Positions 26,300-36,218 of a stretch of DNA of 64,000 nucleotides are shown one piece after another (the first letter of the stretch is position 1; each line of letters starts with the position of its first letter). Below the pieces are notes generated by a model. It was not told the origin of the DNA and did not search any database. It worked only from the letters and a program-made list of their open reading frames with translations. Origin of the DNA: Anaeromicrobium sediminis (GTDB taxonomy: Bacteria; Bacillota; Clostridia; Peptostreptococcales; Thermotaleaceae); assembly GCF_002270055.1 (NCBI RefSeq), contig NZ_NIBG01000023.1, forward strand, positions 1 through 64,000, read 5' to 3'. Both the position numbers and the translations under genes were made by a program.

Positions 26300-26506
26300 A
26301 TTAAAATTGTACGCCATGTAGAAACAAAAAGGCCTATAAAAGGTGGAAATGTACGCGAGGAAAAGACGGATGCTTTTTCTATGAGATAAAGTAAAAAAAT
26401 GCTATGAAGGAAATTATTAAAAAAGGCTATAAATATAGATATTGTACAATACTAAATAAATATACTACACAAATATAAAACAAAGAAAAGAAAGAAGGGA
26501 TACTTT
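26300..26506 (+). ncRNA. Long structured leader of tdh-kbl, unclassified riboswitch candidate
   Basis: Between the promoter and tdh the RNA has ATTGTAC (26306-26312), able to pair with GTACAAT (26444-26450) as a closing stem. Inside is a GC-richer core (26308-26380) with TGTACGC repeated at 26308-26314 and 26350-26356, CGCC/GGTG (26312-26315/26342-26345) and a GAAAAG/CTTTTTC hairpin near 26360-26380. The core is less AT-rich than its surroundings, as expected of a conserved RNA. No terminator is visible. It does not match the glycine, T-box, SAM, lysine or purine consensus known to me. Confidence 0.45.
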
Positions 26507-27544
26507 ATGTCAAAAATGATGGATGCACTAGTAAAAAAATATGCAGAGCCAGGGTTATGGTTAGAAAAAGTTCCTTTTCCAGAGGTAAAAGAAGGGGAAG
26601 TACTTGTTAAAATGCGTAAAACGGCTATATGTGGTACGGATGTACATATATATAACTGGGACAAATGGTCACAAGACACTATTCCTGTGCCAATGACAAT
26701 AGGACATGAATTTGTTGGTGAAGTAGTAGAGGTTGGAGAAGGCGTAAAAGATATTAAAGTAGGAGATATAGTTTCAGGTGAAGGACATATTGTATGTGGT
26801 AAATGTAGGAACTGTCTTGCAGGTAGAAGACATTTATGTAAAGATACTGAAGGTATAGGAGTAAATAGAACTGGTATTTTTGCTGAATATGCATCTATTC
26901 CTGTTACAAATATTTGGCTTTGTGACCCAACAATACCAGAAGATGTATTAAGTATTTTTGATCCTCTTGGAAATGCCGTACATACAGCATTATCATTTGA
27001 TTTATTAGGAGAAGATGTTCTTATTACAGGAGCTGGCCCTATTGGTATAATGGCTGCAGCAATAGCTAAACAGGCTGGAGCAAGATATATAGTAGTAACA
27101 GATGTAAATGATTATAGATTAGAACTTGCAAAGAAAATGGGAGCTACAAGGGTAGTAAATGTGGCAAAACAAACAATAAGAAGTGTTATGGACGAATTGG
27201 GAATGAAAGAAGGATTTGATGTAGGTCTTGAAATGTCAGGAAATGCACAAGCATTTAATGATATGATAGATGCCATGTTCCACGGTGGTAAAATTGCATT
27301 ATTAGGAATACAAGGACCTGAAACTACAGTAGATTGGAATAAAATTGTATTTAATGGCCTATTCCTAAAAGGTATATATGGAAGAGAAATGTTTGAAACT
27401 TGGTACAAAATGACTGCAATGCTTCAATCTGGTTTAGATATAGCACCAGTAATAACACATAATTTCCATTATACAGAATTTGAAAAGGGCTTTGAAATAA
27501 TGAAAAGCGGTCAGTCAGGAAAAGTAATACTTAATTGGAAATAG
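26507..27544 (+). CDS. tdh: L-threonine 3-dehydrogenase
   Basis: 345 residues, zinc-dependent medium-chain dehydrogenase. Catalytic zinc ligands C42 and H67-E68; structural zinc C97, C100, C103 and C111 (CX2CX2CX7C); NAD site GAGPIG. It oxidises threonine to 2-amino-3-ketobutyrate, which the next gene product (KBL) splits. The pair yields glycine and acetyl-CoA, feeding the glycine cleavage genes at 7.7-12.2 kb. AGAAGGGA precedes ATG 26507. Confidence 0.96.
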   Translation: MSKMMDALVKKYAEPGLWLEKVPFPEVKEGEVLVKMRKTAICGTDVHIYNWDKWSQDTIPVPMTIGHEFVGEVVEVGEGVKDIKVGDIVSGEGHIVCGKCRNCLAGRRHLCKDTEGIGVNRTGIFAEYASIPVTNIWLCDPTIPEDVLSIFDPLGNAVHTALSFDLLGEDVLITGAGPIGIMAAAIAKQAGARYIVVTDVNDYRLELAKKMGATRVVNVAKQTIRSVMDELGMKEGFDVGLEMSGNAQAFNDMIDAMFHGGKIALLGIQGPETTVDWNKIVFNGLFLKGIYGREMFETWYKMTAMLQSGLDIAPVITHNFHYTEFEKGFEIMKSGQSGKVILNWK

Positions 27545-27592
27545 ATTGAATATAAAAATATAGATGAGTTGTTAATAAGGGAGAGTGGAGAA

Positions 27593-28783
27593 ATGTTTAA
27601 ATCAGCTAAAGAAATTTATGCTAATGAATTACAAGGAATTAAAGATGCTGGATTATGGAAATCTGAAAGATTCATAACTACACCACAAAGAAGCAGAATT
27701 GATACGACGAAGGTAAACGATGTCCTAAATATGTGTGCAAACAATTATCTTGGTCTATCAGATAATCCATTAGTAAAGGAAGCAGCAAGAGCAAGTTATG
27801 ATAACTGGGGATATGGATTGTCATCAGTAAGATTTATTTGTGGAACACAAGAAGTGCATAAACAATTAGAACAAAAGCTAAGTGAATTTTTAGAGACAGA
27901 AGATACAATTTTATATTCATCATGTTTTGATGCAAATGGTGGTTTATTCGAAACAATAACAACAGCAGAGGATGCAATAATAAGTGATGAACTTAACCAT
28001 GCAAGTATAATCGATGGAGTAAGACTAAGTAAAGCTAAAAGATATAGATATAAAAATAATGACATGGCAGATTTAGAAGCTAAACTTATTCAAGCTGATA
28101 AAGATGGAGCACGTATTAAACTTATAGCAACAGATGGTGTATTTTCAATGGATGGAATAATAGCTGATCTAAAGGGAATATGCGACCTTGCTGATAAGTA
28201 CAACGCTCTTGTAATGGTAGATGATAGTCATGCAGTTGGATTTACAGGAAAACATGGAAAAGGAACTCATGAATATAGAGATGTAATGGACAGAGTAGAT
28301 ATAATAACAGGAACATTAGGAAAGGCACTAGGAGGAGCAAGTGGTGGATATACAAGTGGTAGAAAAGAAATAATCGATCTACTTAGACAACGTTCTAGAC
28401 CATACCTATTCTCAAATACTTTAGCACCAGCTATTGCATCTGCATCATTAAAGGTTTTAGAAATGCTTACAGAAAGCACAGAATATAGAGATAAGCTTGA
28501 AGAAAACACAAAATACTTTAGAGAAAAAATAAAGGATATAGGCCTTGATATTATAGAAAGTGAACATCCAATAGTTCCAGTAATGCTTGGCGATGCAGTA
28601 CTTTCACAAAAAATGGCAGAAAAAATGCTTGAAAAGGGTGTTTATGTGATTGGATTCTATTATCCAGTAGTGCCAAAAGGAAAAGCAAGAATCAGAACAC
28701 AAATTTCAGCAGCTCATTCAAAAGAAGATTTAGACTTTGCAATAAATGCATTTAAAGAAGTAAAAGAAGAGTTAGGAATATAA
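27593..28783 (+). CDS. kbl: Glycine C-acetyltransferase (2-amino-3-ketobutyrate CoA ligase)
   Basis: 396 residues, alpha-oxoamine synthase family. PLP lysine K244 in [25 protein letters not shown] and DDSHAVGF motifs. It cleaves 2-amino-3-ketobutyrate with CoA to glycine and acetyl-CoA. ATG 27593 is chosen over an upstream TTG (27569), because GGGAGAGTGGAG lies between them. It is 48 bases behind tdh, so an operon. Confidence 0.96.
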   Translation: MFKSAKEIYANELQGIKDAGLWKSERFITTPQRSRIDTTKVNDVLNMCANNYLGLSDNPLVKEAARASYDNWGYGLSSVRFICGTQEVHKQLEQKLSEFLETEDTILYSSCFDANGGLFETITTAEDAIISDELNHASIIDGVRLSKAKRYRYKNNDMADLEAKLIQADKDGARIKLIATDGVFSMDGIIADLKGICDLADKYNALVMVDDSHAVGFTGKHGKGTHEYRDVMDRVDIITGTLGKALGGASGGYTSGRKEIIDLLRQRSRPYLFSNTLAPAIASASLKVLEMLTESTEYRDKLEENTKYFREKIKDIGLDIIESEHPIVPVMLGDAVLSQKMAEKMLEKGVYVIGFYYPVVPKGKARIRTQISAAHSKEDLDFAINAFKEVKEELGI

Positions 28784-28825
28784 AAAAAAAGTTAGACAAT
28801 TATATATAATTGTCTAACTTTTTTT
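28783..28825 (+). terminator. Intrinsic terminator
   Basis: AGTTAGACAATTATA (28790-28804) pairs with TATAATTGTCTAACT (28805-28819) with A and T runs outside. Confidence 0.9.
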
Positions 28826-28945
28826 ACTTTATATATAAACATCCTCTATCACATTCTAAAACCCATAGAAAAAACTAATTTCACATAGAATCCATTCCAA
28901 ATTATAATAGAAATTGAAATCATAGTTTTTTAGGGAGATGTTAAA

Positions 28946-29650
28946 TTGGAAAATAAAAGTTCTTTTAAAATAAAAATTATAGCAGGAATACTATTATTGT
29001 ATGTTCTTGTTAAACCAATTAGGGAAAACATAAATGAAGTAGTAATTTTAATGAAGAGTTTAAATGTGGATGCGGTAAAGGCATATATATTATCCTTTGG
29101 CATATGGGCACCCATAGTATCATTTTTACTCATGATATTTCAATCGGTGGCAGCACCTTTACCAGCCTTTTTAATTACATTTTCAAATGCTGCTTTATTT
29201 GGTTGGGTGAAGGGAGCACTTTTATCCTGGTTTAGTGCCATGGCAGGGGCAGTTCTTTGCTTTTATATAGCTAAATTTTTTGGAAGAGATGTGGCAGAAA
29301 AATTAACTAGCAAGTATGCCTTAGAAAGTGTAGATGTATTTTTTGATAAATACGGAAAATATGCCATATTAATAGCTAGGTTATTACCCTTTGTATCCTT
29401 TGACATAGTAAGTTATGCTGCTGGTCTTACATCTATGAGTTTTTGGTCATTTTTCTGGGCTACGGGAATTGGTCAATTGCCTGCTACCCTAGTCTATTCT
29501 TATATTGGGGATATGCTGGTGGGAGATGTGAAGATGGTAGTGTTTGGTCTATTAATGTTATTTTCAGTAAGTGTATTAATGTTCTTACTTAAAAAGATGT
29601 GGAATGATAAAAATAAATTAGCTCTATTAAATAAAGAAGATATGATCTAA
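28946..29650 (+). CDS. TVP38/TMEM64 (VTT domain) membrane protein
   Basis: 234 residues with about six hydrophobic segments. The VTT/SNARE-associated core is visible: PAFLITFSNAALFG, GAVLCFYIAKFFGR, ILIARLLPFVSFDIVSYAAGLTSM and TGIGQLPATLVYSYIGD. Related DedA/VTT proteins move lipids or ions across membranes; the exact role is unknown. The TTG start at 28946 is supported by AGGGAG 8 bases upstream and by the short N-terminus expected. Its stop codon lies inside the terminator stem at 29635-29670. Confidence 0.88.
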   Translation: MENKSSFKIKIIAGILLLYVLVKPIRENINEVVILMKSLNVDAVKAYILSFGIWAPIVSFLLMIFQSVAAPLPAFLITFSNAALFGWVKGALLSWFSAMAGAVLCFYIAKFFGRDVAEKLTSKYALESVDVFFDKYGKYAILIARLLPFVSFDIVSYAAGLTSMSFWSFFWATGIGQLPATLVYSYIGDMLVGDVKMVVFGLLMLFSVSVLMFLLKKMWNDKNKLALLNKEDMI

Positions 29651-29673
29651 TAATATGGATCATATCTTCTTTG
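29635..29673 (+). terminator. Terminator overlapping the VTT gene stop
   Basis: AGAAGATATGATC (29635-29647) pairs perfectly with GATCATATCTTCT (29658-29670), followed by TTGTTT. Confidence 0.7.
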
Positions 29674-29758
29674 TTTATGTAAAGGAAAAAATTAGTATAT
29701 AAATATATGTTTTATGGTATACTGTTTTTATTAATTTAAGAGAAAAGTTGGAGGAAAT

Positions 29759-30823
29759 ATGATAAATAAATATAGGGAGTTTATAGAAAAATATCTAATA
29801 GTAATAGGAGGATTAATAATCCTTGGTCTTCTTTATAAAAATGTAGACAATATAAAGGCCATATCAGTTAAGTTTTTCAGTATATTAACACCATTCATTA
29901 TAGGATTTATAATTGCTTATTTATTAAATCCATTAATAGAGTTGGTGTCTCGTAGATTAAATATGAAAAGGGGATTATCAATATTAGGGGTATATACTTT
30001 ATTTTTCATAGGATTAATATCCTTATTTACAGTTCTTATACCTACTATAGTAAAGAGTTCTATAGATATAGTGAATAATGTACCAACAGGAACGGAAGAC
30101 ATGTATAGGTATTTAAAAAAGATAACTACACCTGAGATAAGGGATCTAGTATTAAATGGATTAGAAGAAGTAAAGGGAAAGATTCCCCTATTTTTAACCT
30201 CTATTTTTAGTAATATAGGAGACTTATTTCAGGGATTTACAAGTTTTATTATAACTATTGGTATGAGTATAATTATTTCTATATATTCTACTATTGATAA
30301 GGATAATTTAATAAAGCTTGCTAAAGATGTAATATATACTCTATTAGGAAAAGAAAGAGCTCATAAAACTATATATGTATTAAATAATTGTAATGGAATT
30401 TTTAAAAAATTTATAGGTGGAATAAGTTTAGAAGCATCCATAGTAGGAGTTATAGCCATAGTAGGATTTTTTTTCATGAAGATAAAATATGCCACATTAT
30501 TGGGAATTATAATAGGTATAACTAATATAATCCCATATGTGGGCCCATTCATAGGTGCTACACCAGCCGTATTAGTAACTTTATTTTATAGCCCCATAAA
30601 AGCTTTATCCGTAGCCATATTTATATTAATTTTACAGCAATTTGATGCAAACTTTTTAAATCCTAAGATTATGGGAAATGTTGTAGGTTTATCTCCCGTT
30701 TGGATATTATTTGCCCTAGCAGTAGGTGGAGGATATTTCGGTATATTGGGAATGATATTAGCCGTACCGATAGCTGCCATTATAAAGATATTTTTAGTAC
30801 CTTTAATAAGGGAATTTGAATAA
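29759..30823 (+). CDS. AI-2E family transporter (PerM/YdbI-like)
   Basis: 354 residues, about eight membrane helices. Family features are the N-terminal PFIIGFIIAYLLNPL motif, a soluble middle region (about 95-150), GITNIIPYVGPFIGATPA near 255-272, and QQFDANFLNPKIMGNVVGLSPVWILFAL in the last third. Members have been linked to export of AI-2 or to Na+(Li+)/H+ antiport; the substrate is not predictable. Preceded by GGAGG; alone in its transcript, ended by a hairpin at 30863-30904. Confidence 0.88.
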   Translation: MINKYREFIEKYLIVIGGLIILGLLYKNVDNIKAISVKFFSILTPFIIGFIIAYLLNPLIELVSRRLNMKRGLSILGVYTLFFIGLISLFTVLIPTIVKSSIDIVNNVPTGTEDMYRYLKKITTPEIRDLVLNGLEEVKGKIPLFLTSIFSNIGDLFQGFTSFIITIGMSIIISIYSTIDKDNLIKLAKDVIYTLLGKERAHKTIYVLNNCNGIFKKFIGGISLEASIVGVIAIVGFFFMKIKYATLLGIIIGITNIIPYVGPFIGATPAVLVTLFYSPIKALSVAIFILILQQFDANFLNPKIMGNVVGLSPVWILFALAVGGGYFGILGMILAVPIAAIIKIFLVPLIREFE

Positions 30824-30862
30824 ATAAGAACAAATCACAAAAACTATATAAATAGAATAATA

Positions 30863-30904
30863 TAGGGTATAGATTCTTAAAATTATGAAGAAATCTATAC
30901 CCTA
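30863..30904 (+). terminator. Probable terminator hairpin
   Basis: TAGGGTATAGATT (30863-30875) pairs with AATCTATACCCTA (30892-30904). Only a short T-rich tail (TTATTAT) follows. Confidence 0.6.
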
Positions 30905-31106
30905 TTATTATGCATAAATATTATCACTAAAAATGAAGAAAAATGATGAAAAAACATATAATGTGAAGAAATCAAGAGTAATTGTACAATTTTTCCCTTT
31001 TAATTAATAAAAATAAAATAAAATGGCCGAAAACCTTTTCATAAAGGGATAAAATAATGTACAATATATAGTAGGAAAGAACTATTTTAATAAAGGAGGA
31101 ATGCAA

Positions 31107-32204
31107 TTGGCGAAATTAACAGTTATAGGAATAGGCCATGGTGGATTTGCCGTTGCTGGAGATTTGGCTTTAGCGGGCCATGAGGTTACCATGTATGTGG
31201 CAGAGAGATATAAAGAGAGAGTAAAGGATTTGTTTGATAAAAAGACAATCCACGTATCTGGAGAAGGAAGAAATGGAATAGCTCATATCCATAATGTGAC
31301 TTCAGATCCTAAAATAGCTTTTATAAACGATATTATAATTCCAGTTATACCAGCTTATTCACAGGAAAAATTTGCCCACGAAACGGCACCATATCTAAGA
31401 GCAGGGCATAAAATATTTTTAACTCCAGGCTCCACTGGGGGAACTTTAGTAATAGGAAAGATACTTCATGAATTAGGAAAAAGCAAAGATATTATCTTAT
31501 CAGAGTTACACACTCTTCCATATGCTTCAAGAAAAACAAGCGAAACAGGTGTTGATATAATCCTTAGATGTAAAAAACTATACTTTGCAGCTTTCCCAGC
31601 TAAATACAATGAGGAAATGTATAATATAATAAAGCAATTATATCCATGTACAGAGTTGAGAAAGGACGTATTAGAAACTTCTTTAAACAATGGAAATCCA
31701 ATTTCACATCCTGTACCTATGGTTTTAAATGCAGCTAAAATAGATTTCTTTGGTGATGAGCATTACCACTATAAAGAGGGAATAAGTCCTTCAGTAGCAA
31801 GGGTAATAGAGAAACTTGATTCGGAGAGAGAGAAAGTCTGTGCAATGTTTGGATATGAAGTAATCCCAACTAAAAAGAGAATATTTGATATGGGATATGC
31901 ACCAAATGAAGAAACCCTTTATGAGGCTTATCATAAAAGTCCAATATTCAGTTCTATAAAGGGACCAAAGAGCTTATCCAATAGATATTTAACGGAAGAC
32001 ACACCGTATTCATTAGGAGTACTAGCCAGTTTGGCTCACCAAGTGGATATTAAAACTCCTATTATGGATTCAATTATGACAATAGCTTCAGCCTTAATGG
32101 ATGAAGATTATTTAGATACAGGAAGAACTACAAAAGAATTAGGTATTGATAAAATGGATATAAATGAAATAAAAGAATTTTTAGTAAAAGGATATGAGAA
32201 TTAA
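31107..32204 (+). CDS. Octopine/nopaline dehydrogenase-family NAD(P)-dependent protein
   Basis: 365 residues. N-terminal Rossmann domain (GIGHGGFAVAGDLALAGHEV, 8-27) and C-terminal all-helical opine-dehydrogenase-type domain, including the NGNPISHPVPMVLNAAKID block with the catalytic-type His. Family members reductively join an amino acid and a keto acid, or act on related substrates; this one's substrates are unknown. The TTG at 31107 is preferred to ATG 31101, because AAAGGAGG ends at 31099, 7 bases before the TTG. Confidence 0.88.
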   Translation: MAKLTVIGIGHGGFAVAGDLALAGHEVTMYVAERYKERVKDLFDKKTIHVSGEGRNGIAHIHNVTSDPKIAFINDIIIPVIPAYSQEKFAHETAPYLRAGHKIFLTPGSTGGTLVIGKILHELGKSKDIILSELHTLPYASRKTSETGVDIILRCKKLYFAAFPAKYNEEMYNIIKQLYPCTELRKDVLETSLNNGNPISHPVPMVLNAAKIDFFGDEHYHYKEGISPSVARVIEKLDSEREKVCAMFGYEVIPTKKRIFDMGYAPNEETLYEAYHKSPIFSSIKGPKSLSNRYLTEDTPYSLGVLASLAHQVDIKTPIMDSIMTIASALMDEDYLDTGRTTKELGIDKMDINEIKEFLVKGYEN

Positions 32205-32220
32205 ATAAATAATATAAAGG

Positions 32221-32257
32221 AAGGCTAAATCCATATGGATTTAGCCTTAAATCTTTT
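32221..32257 (+). terminator. Probable terminator hairpin
   Basis: AAGGCTAAATCC (32221-32232) pairs perfectly with GGATTTAGCCTT (32237-32248), then AAATCTTTT. Confidence 0.65.
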
Positions 32258-32354
32258 AAAGGATATGTTCCATAATATATCATACATATTAATATTGAAA
32301 TATTTAGAAAAAGTCTATAGTATTATATGTAATACGGAAAATTAGGAGGACCTT

Positions 32355-33584
32355 ATGTGGAGACGACTCTGGGCTTATTCAGGATTACCAAGAGAAATAT
32401 ATATTCTTGCCATAGCTAAAACTGTGAATTCTCTAGGTAATTTTGTATATCCTTTTTTGACCATGTTTTTAACGGATTACTTAAACCTTTCTCCAGCCAA
32501 GGCAGGATTAACTATGTTTATGGTCACCGTATCCTATGTACCTGGATCATTAATAGGGGGAAAACTAACGGATAAGATAGGGCGAAAAAAGGTCTATATA
32601 ATATGTCAGTCTTTAGCTGCTTTATCTTTTATACCCTGTGCATTTTTAGGAAAATCCATGTGGATACCTAGATTTTTAATGTTAGCATTGTTCTTCAATG
32701 GTGGAGCAGGACCAGCCATAAGTGCTATGACAGCAGATTTGACCAATGAGAAAAATAGAAAAAGTAGCTTTTCCCTATTATACTTAGGAAGTAATGTGGG
32801 TTTTGCCATAGGTACAGCAACGGCAGGATTTTTATATAGAAATTATAAGCCGATTATATTTTTAGGAGATGCAGCTACTACTTTAATTTCTTTAGTTCTA
32901 GTAGGTGTGATTATAAAGGATACTATGCCATCCTTAGATAAAATAAATGAAGGATATGGTGAAACTAACAAAGAAAGATCTGAAGAAGGTAATGTTATTA
33001 GTATTTTAATAAGAAGACCATTTTTATTATGCTTTAGTATTATATCCATAATTGCCTATTTTGTATATAATCAATATTCCTTTAGCACACCCATTTATGC
33101 CAACTTCATATTTGGATATAATGGACCTAAATATTTTGGTATAGTAATGTCTTTTACGGGAGTAATAGTAGTTTTACTTACTAGCCCTATTACACTTATT
33201 ACAAGAAAAATTAAGCCAAGTATAAACATGTCCATAGCTTTAATCTTTTATGCCATAGGATTTGGAAGTATATATTATGCTAAGAATTTATACCTGTTTT
33301 TATTGTCAGCCTTAATATGGACTATTGGAGAAATATTAGCAGCCACAAATTCAGGAGTATATATAGCAAATCATACTCCCATATCCCATAGGGGACGAGT
33401 TAATTCCATAATTCCCCTTATACAAGGAACGGGTGAAGCTTATAGTCCTCCTATAATGGGTAGATTCATACAACAATATGGGATAGTTATGGTATGGCCT
33501 TTCACCTTTGTATTAGGTCTTGTAGGTGCTCTAGGTATGTATATATTGTATTTTGTAGAAAATAAATTGGATAAAAAATCATAA
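32355..33584 (+). CDS. Major facilitator superfamily transporter
   Basis: 409 residues, 12 predicted helices in two six-helix halves with a charged middle loop (about 195-218). The loop 2-3 motif GGKLTDKIGRKKVY is clear. Closest in feel to multidrug or sugar efflux MFS proteins; substrate unknown. AGGAGG precedes ATG 32355. Stand-alone gene. Confidence 0.88.
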   Translation: MWRRLWAYSGLPREIYILAIAKTVNSLGNFVYPFLTMFLTDYLNLSPAKAGLTMFMVTVSYVPGSLIGGKLTDKIGRKKVYIICQSLAALSFIPCAFLGKSMWIPRFLMLALFFNGGAGPAISAMTADLTNEKNRKSSFSLLYLGSNVGFAIGTATAGFLYRNYKPIIFLGDAATTLISLVLVGVIIKDTMPSLDKINEGYGETNKERSEEGNVISILIRRPFLLCFSIISIIAYFVYNQYSFSTPIYANFIFGYNGPKYFGIVMSFTGVIVVLLTSPITLITRKIKPSINMSIALIFYAIGFGSIYYAKNLYLFLLSALIWTIGEILAATNSGVYIANHTPISHRGRVNSIIPLIQGTGEAYSPPIMGRFIQQYGIVMVWPFTFVLGLVGALGMYILYFVENKLDKKS

Positions 33585-33601
33585 TTCTTATGATTCGTTA
33601 T

Positions 33602-33680
33602 GGAACCCTATGGGTCCCTTCGACGATTGCTAATGCAATCTGAAGACCCTCCTTTAAACAGGCAGGGGAATTCTTCACCC
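33602..33680 (+). repeat. Palindrome-rich, GC-richer patch; possible IS200/IS605 end relic
   Basis: Directly after the MFS gene the base composition shifts. A nested hairpin (GGGTC, CTTC, GATTGC with GCAATC, GAAG, ACCC; 33612-33649) is followed by CCCT/AGGG (33647-33650/33664-33667) and AGGGGAATTCTTCACCC. Hairpin-plus-GAATTCTTCACC layout resembles the right end or guide-RNA end of IS200/IS605-type elements. No transposase or TnpB gene is present, so at most a solo relic. Confidence 0.35.
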
Positions 33681-33740
33681 ACACCCTCTTATTTTTTTAG
33701 TTATCTACAGTTTTGTAAATTTATGATTTCCTAGCAACTA

Positions 33741-33784
33741 AAAAAAGAAAAGTGAACTGGATTAACCAGTTCACTTTTCTTTTT
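33741..33784. terminator. Bidirectional terminator
   Basis: AAAAAGAAAAGTGAACTGG pairs with CCAGTTCACTTTTCTTTTT around ATTAA; serves the minus-strand chemoreceptor gene and anything reading from the left. Confidence 0.9.
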
Positions 33785-33838
33785 AGGAGTAAATATTTAA
33801 AAAAATTAGTTTGGGGCGTAATAATTTTAAATATCTAT

Positions 33839-35908
33839 CTATATTTTAAACTTTTTTGCATGGTTTTTTAACTCGTCTACAAGACTATTTAAATTAATTA
33901 CATAATTTAATATGGTCTCCATGGATGCGCTTTGTTCTTCTGATGATGCGGCAACCTCTTCTGTGGAAGCTGCTGTTTCTTCTGATAAAGCAGATAAATT
34001 TGTAATCATATCTAAAAGTTTATCTTTCTTTATATTCATGTCTTCATTATAGCTTTGAACATTATCTACTGCCTCATATAGTCCTTCTATGGATGAGGAA
34101 ATTTCTTGGAAGGAAGACTGAGTCATCATAACTGAAGTATCTTGCTCATCAGTTATTTCTCTAGCTTTATTAATACCTTCAAGGGCAGTTTTAGACTGAA
34201 GTTGAATCTTATTTATTATATCTTTAATAGTTTGGGTAGAAGCATTAGATTGTTCTGCAAGTTTTCGCACTTCTTCAGCAACTACAGCAAATCCTCTACC
34301 TTCTTCACCAGCCCTAGCAGCTTCTATGGCTGCATTTAATGCAAGTAAGTTAGTTTGTTCAGATATGTTAGCTATAGTATCTGTTATTACACCTATTTCC
34401 TCTGCCATCCTATCCATTTCAACTACCATATTATTAACATGAGTAACGGAAGATTGAACTTCTTGAGATTTTTCAATCAGGGTATTAATAGTATCTAAGC
34501 CCACATTATTATTTTTACTAGATTTAATGGCAAGGTCCTTTATGTCCTGGATTTTATCTGATACTAAGTTTATACTTTCAGCTAAATCGTTCACATTATT
34601 TGCTCCATCTTCAATTTCTTTAGCTTCATCATCGGCGCTCATGGCTACTTCATTGATTGCTCTAGATATTTCATTAATAGTATTTTTATTTTCTTCAGTC
34701 ATTTGTACCACATTATCAAAAGTATGAGATAAGGTATCAGAAGAATCCTTAATTTGAGAAACTAGATTTTTTAAATCATCTTGCATTTGATTTATACCAT
34801 TGGCTAGTATCCCTATTTCATCATTTCTATTCATTAAGTTACTACTTAATTTTATGGAGAAATCTCCCTTGGAGATGGTTTTTAATTGTTCCGAAATTTT
34901 AAGTAATGGATTAGTAAATTTATTTGCAAATAGCATGATAAATAAGGAAGAGAGAATTATAGAAACTAATACTAAAACCATAATTATATTATTTATACTA
35001 TTTGCTAATGTCATTAATTCATCCTTTTGGATAATTGCTATGAATTTCCAACCTGATGAGGGAGATGTATAGAGATTTCCATAGTAAGAAACGTCTTTTT
35101 CAACAAATTCAAAGTTATCATTATCTTTACTTAAAACATTATTAAATTCTTCAATATTTAATTCTGATATGTTTTTAAAGTTCATTTCTGAATTTTTAGG
35201 ATGGGCTAATATGGTCCCATTATTATCTAATAATATTATGTATCCATTTTTACCTATCTTAATATTTTTAGTTATTTCCGTTAAAGACTTTAAACTCACA
35301 TCTAAACCTTGTACTCCTAAAAATTCACCATTAGTATCTGTGATAGATGTAACTGTACTTATAATAACTGCATCATCTGCTGGATAATAATATGGAGAAG
35401 TACGGACGGTTTTTCCATTGTTTTTTAAGACAGCTTCGTAAAAGGGTCTTTTTCTAGGATCATAATTATCCATTGTGCCTGATTCAGGCCATTGAATATA
35501 ACCACCATATTTAGTTGCCATGTACACATAGGATGACTTAGGGTGACTTTTTGCGAATCCATTAAAGATTTCATAAATTTCTTGCTCCATTCCACCATTT
35601 TGTGAAGGAGTCATTTTTTTTATATTGGTTTTGTCCACATAGGATGTAATACTATCATCAGCTTTTTTTATTATGCTATTATTTGCTAACATGTTAGCGT
35701 TTTCTGAAACAGATTCAAAATACATGTTAATAGCATTATCTACTTGAAGGATTTCCTTAGAAGATGCTTCTAAAAACTGATTTTTTAATGTGGTTTTAAA
35801 CCTTTGATTAATGTACATTCCTATAATGAGAATAGGAATTATAACTATTGGTAGTATGGAAAAAATCATTTTTTTCTTGAGACTAGAAAATGATCCTTTC
35901 TTTGACAT
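33839..35908 (-). CDS. Methyl-accepting chemotaxis protein (dCache sensor)
   Basis: 689 residues. One membrane helix at about 13-32, a large extracytoplasmic sensor (about 35-300) with dCache-type motifs ([25 protein letters not shown]), a second helix at about 308-330, HAMP, and a long signalling coiled coil whose tip reads [36 protein letters not shown]. Ligands of dCache receptors are often amino acids; this one is not known. AAGGGGTGG precedes ATG 35908. No other chemotaxis genes are nearby. Confidence 0.95.
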   Translation of the reverse strand: MSKKGSFSSLKKKMIFSILPIVIIPILIIGMYINQRFKTTLKNQFLEASSKEILQVDNAINMYFESVSENANMLANNSIIKKADDSITSYVDKTNIKKMTPSQNGGMEQEIYEIFNGFAKSHPKSSYVYMATKYGGYIQWPESGTMDNYDPRKRPFYEAVLKNNGKTVRTSPYYYPADDAVIISTVTSITDTNGEFLGVQGLDVSLKSLTEITKNIKIGKNGYIILLDNNGTILAHPKNSEMNFKNISELNIEEFNNVLSKDNDNFEFVEKDVSYYGNLYTSPSSGWKFIAIIQKDELMTLANSINNIIMVLVLVSIILSSLFIMLFANKFTNPLLKISEQLKTISKGDFSIKLSSNLMNRNDEIGILANGINQMQDDLKNLVSQIKDSSDTLSHTFDNVVQMTEENKNTINEISRAINEVAMSADDEAKEIEDGANNVNDLAESINLVSDKIQDIKDLAIKSSKNNNVGLDTINTLIEKSQEVQSSVTHVNNMVVEMDRMAEEIGVITDTIANISEQTNLLALNAAIEAARAGEEGRGFAVVAEEVRKLAEQSNASTQTIKDIINKIQLQSKTALEGINKAREITDEQDTSVMMTQSSFQEISSSIEGLYEAVDNVQSYNEDMNIKKDKLLDMITNLSALSEETAASTEEVAASSEEQSASMETILNYVINLNSLVDELKNHAKKFKI

Positions 35909-36218
35909 ATATCCACCCCTTTTCTTTTTATCACAAAAGTATGTATACAGACATTATATCAGCTTTGTTGATAAAATTCGATATATTTAAACAATTTTCA
36001 TAATCATGATTATGTTATTGTACGGAATTGTTCATATGTAATATACCCATAGAATAAATCTAAAAAAAATTACAAAAAATACGTAAATCAATGAAAAATC
36101 CATTTGTACATAAGCAAGTATGGTATTATAGGATTACTTATAAAAAAATAAAAGAAAATGATAGGGCCTTAAGGGATATAATTAGAAAAGAGTAAGGGAA
36201 GATTTAAGGAGGCAAAAT
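35909..36218. other. Divergent intergenic region (chemoreceptor / cardiolipin synthase)
   Basis: 310 bases, no gene. A perfect 16-bp palindrome CATAATCATGATTATG (35999-36014) lies about 90 bases before the chemoreceptor start and could be an operator. TTGTAC...TATTAT near 36104-36129 is a poor promoter candidate (14-base spacer). Confidence 0.45.

Noticed and set aside
26300-26506. T-box-like string (GGTGGAAATGTACGCG) in the tdh leader
   Set aside because: The T-box core AGGGTGGNACCGCG is only loosely matched, the leader is too short for stem I with a specifier loop, and no terminator follows.
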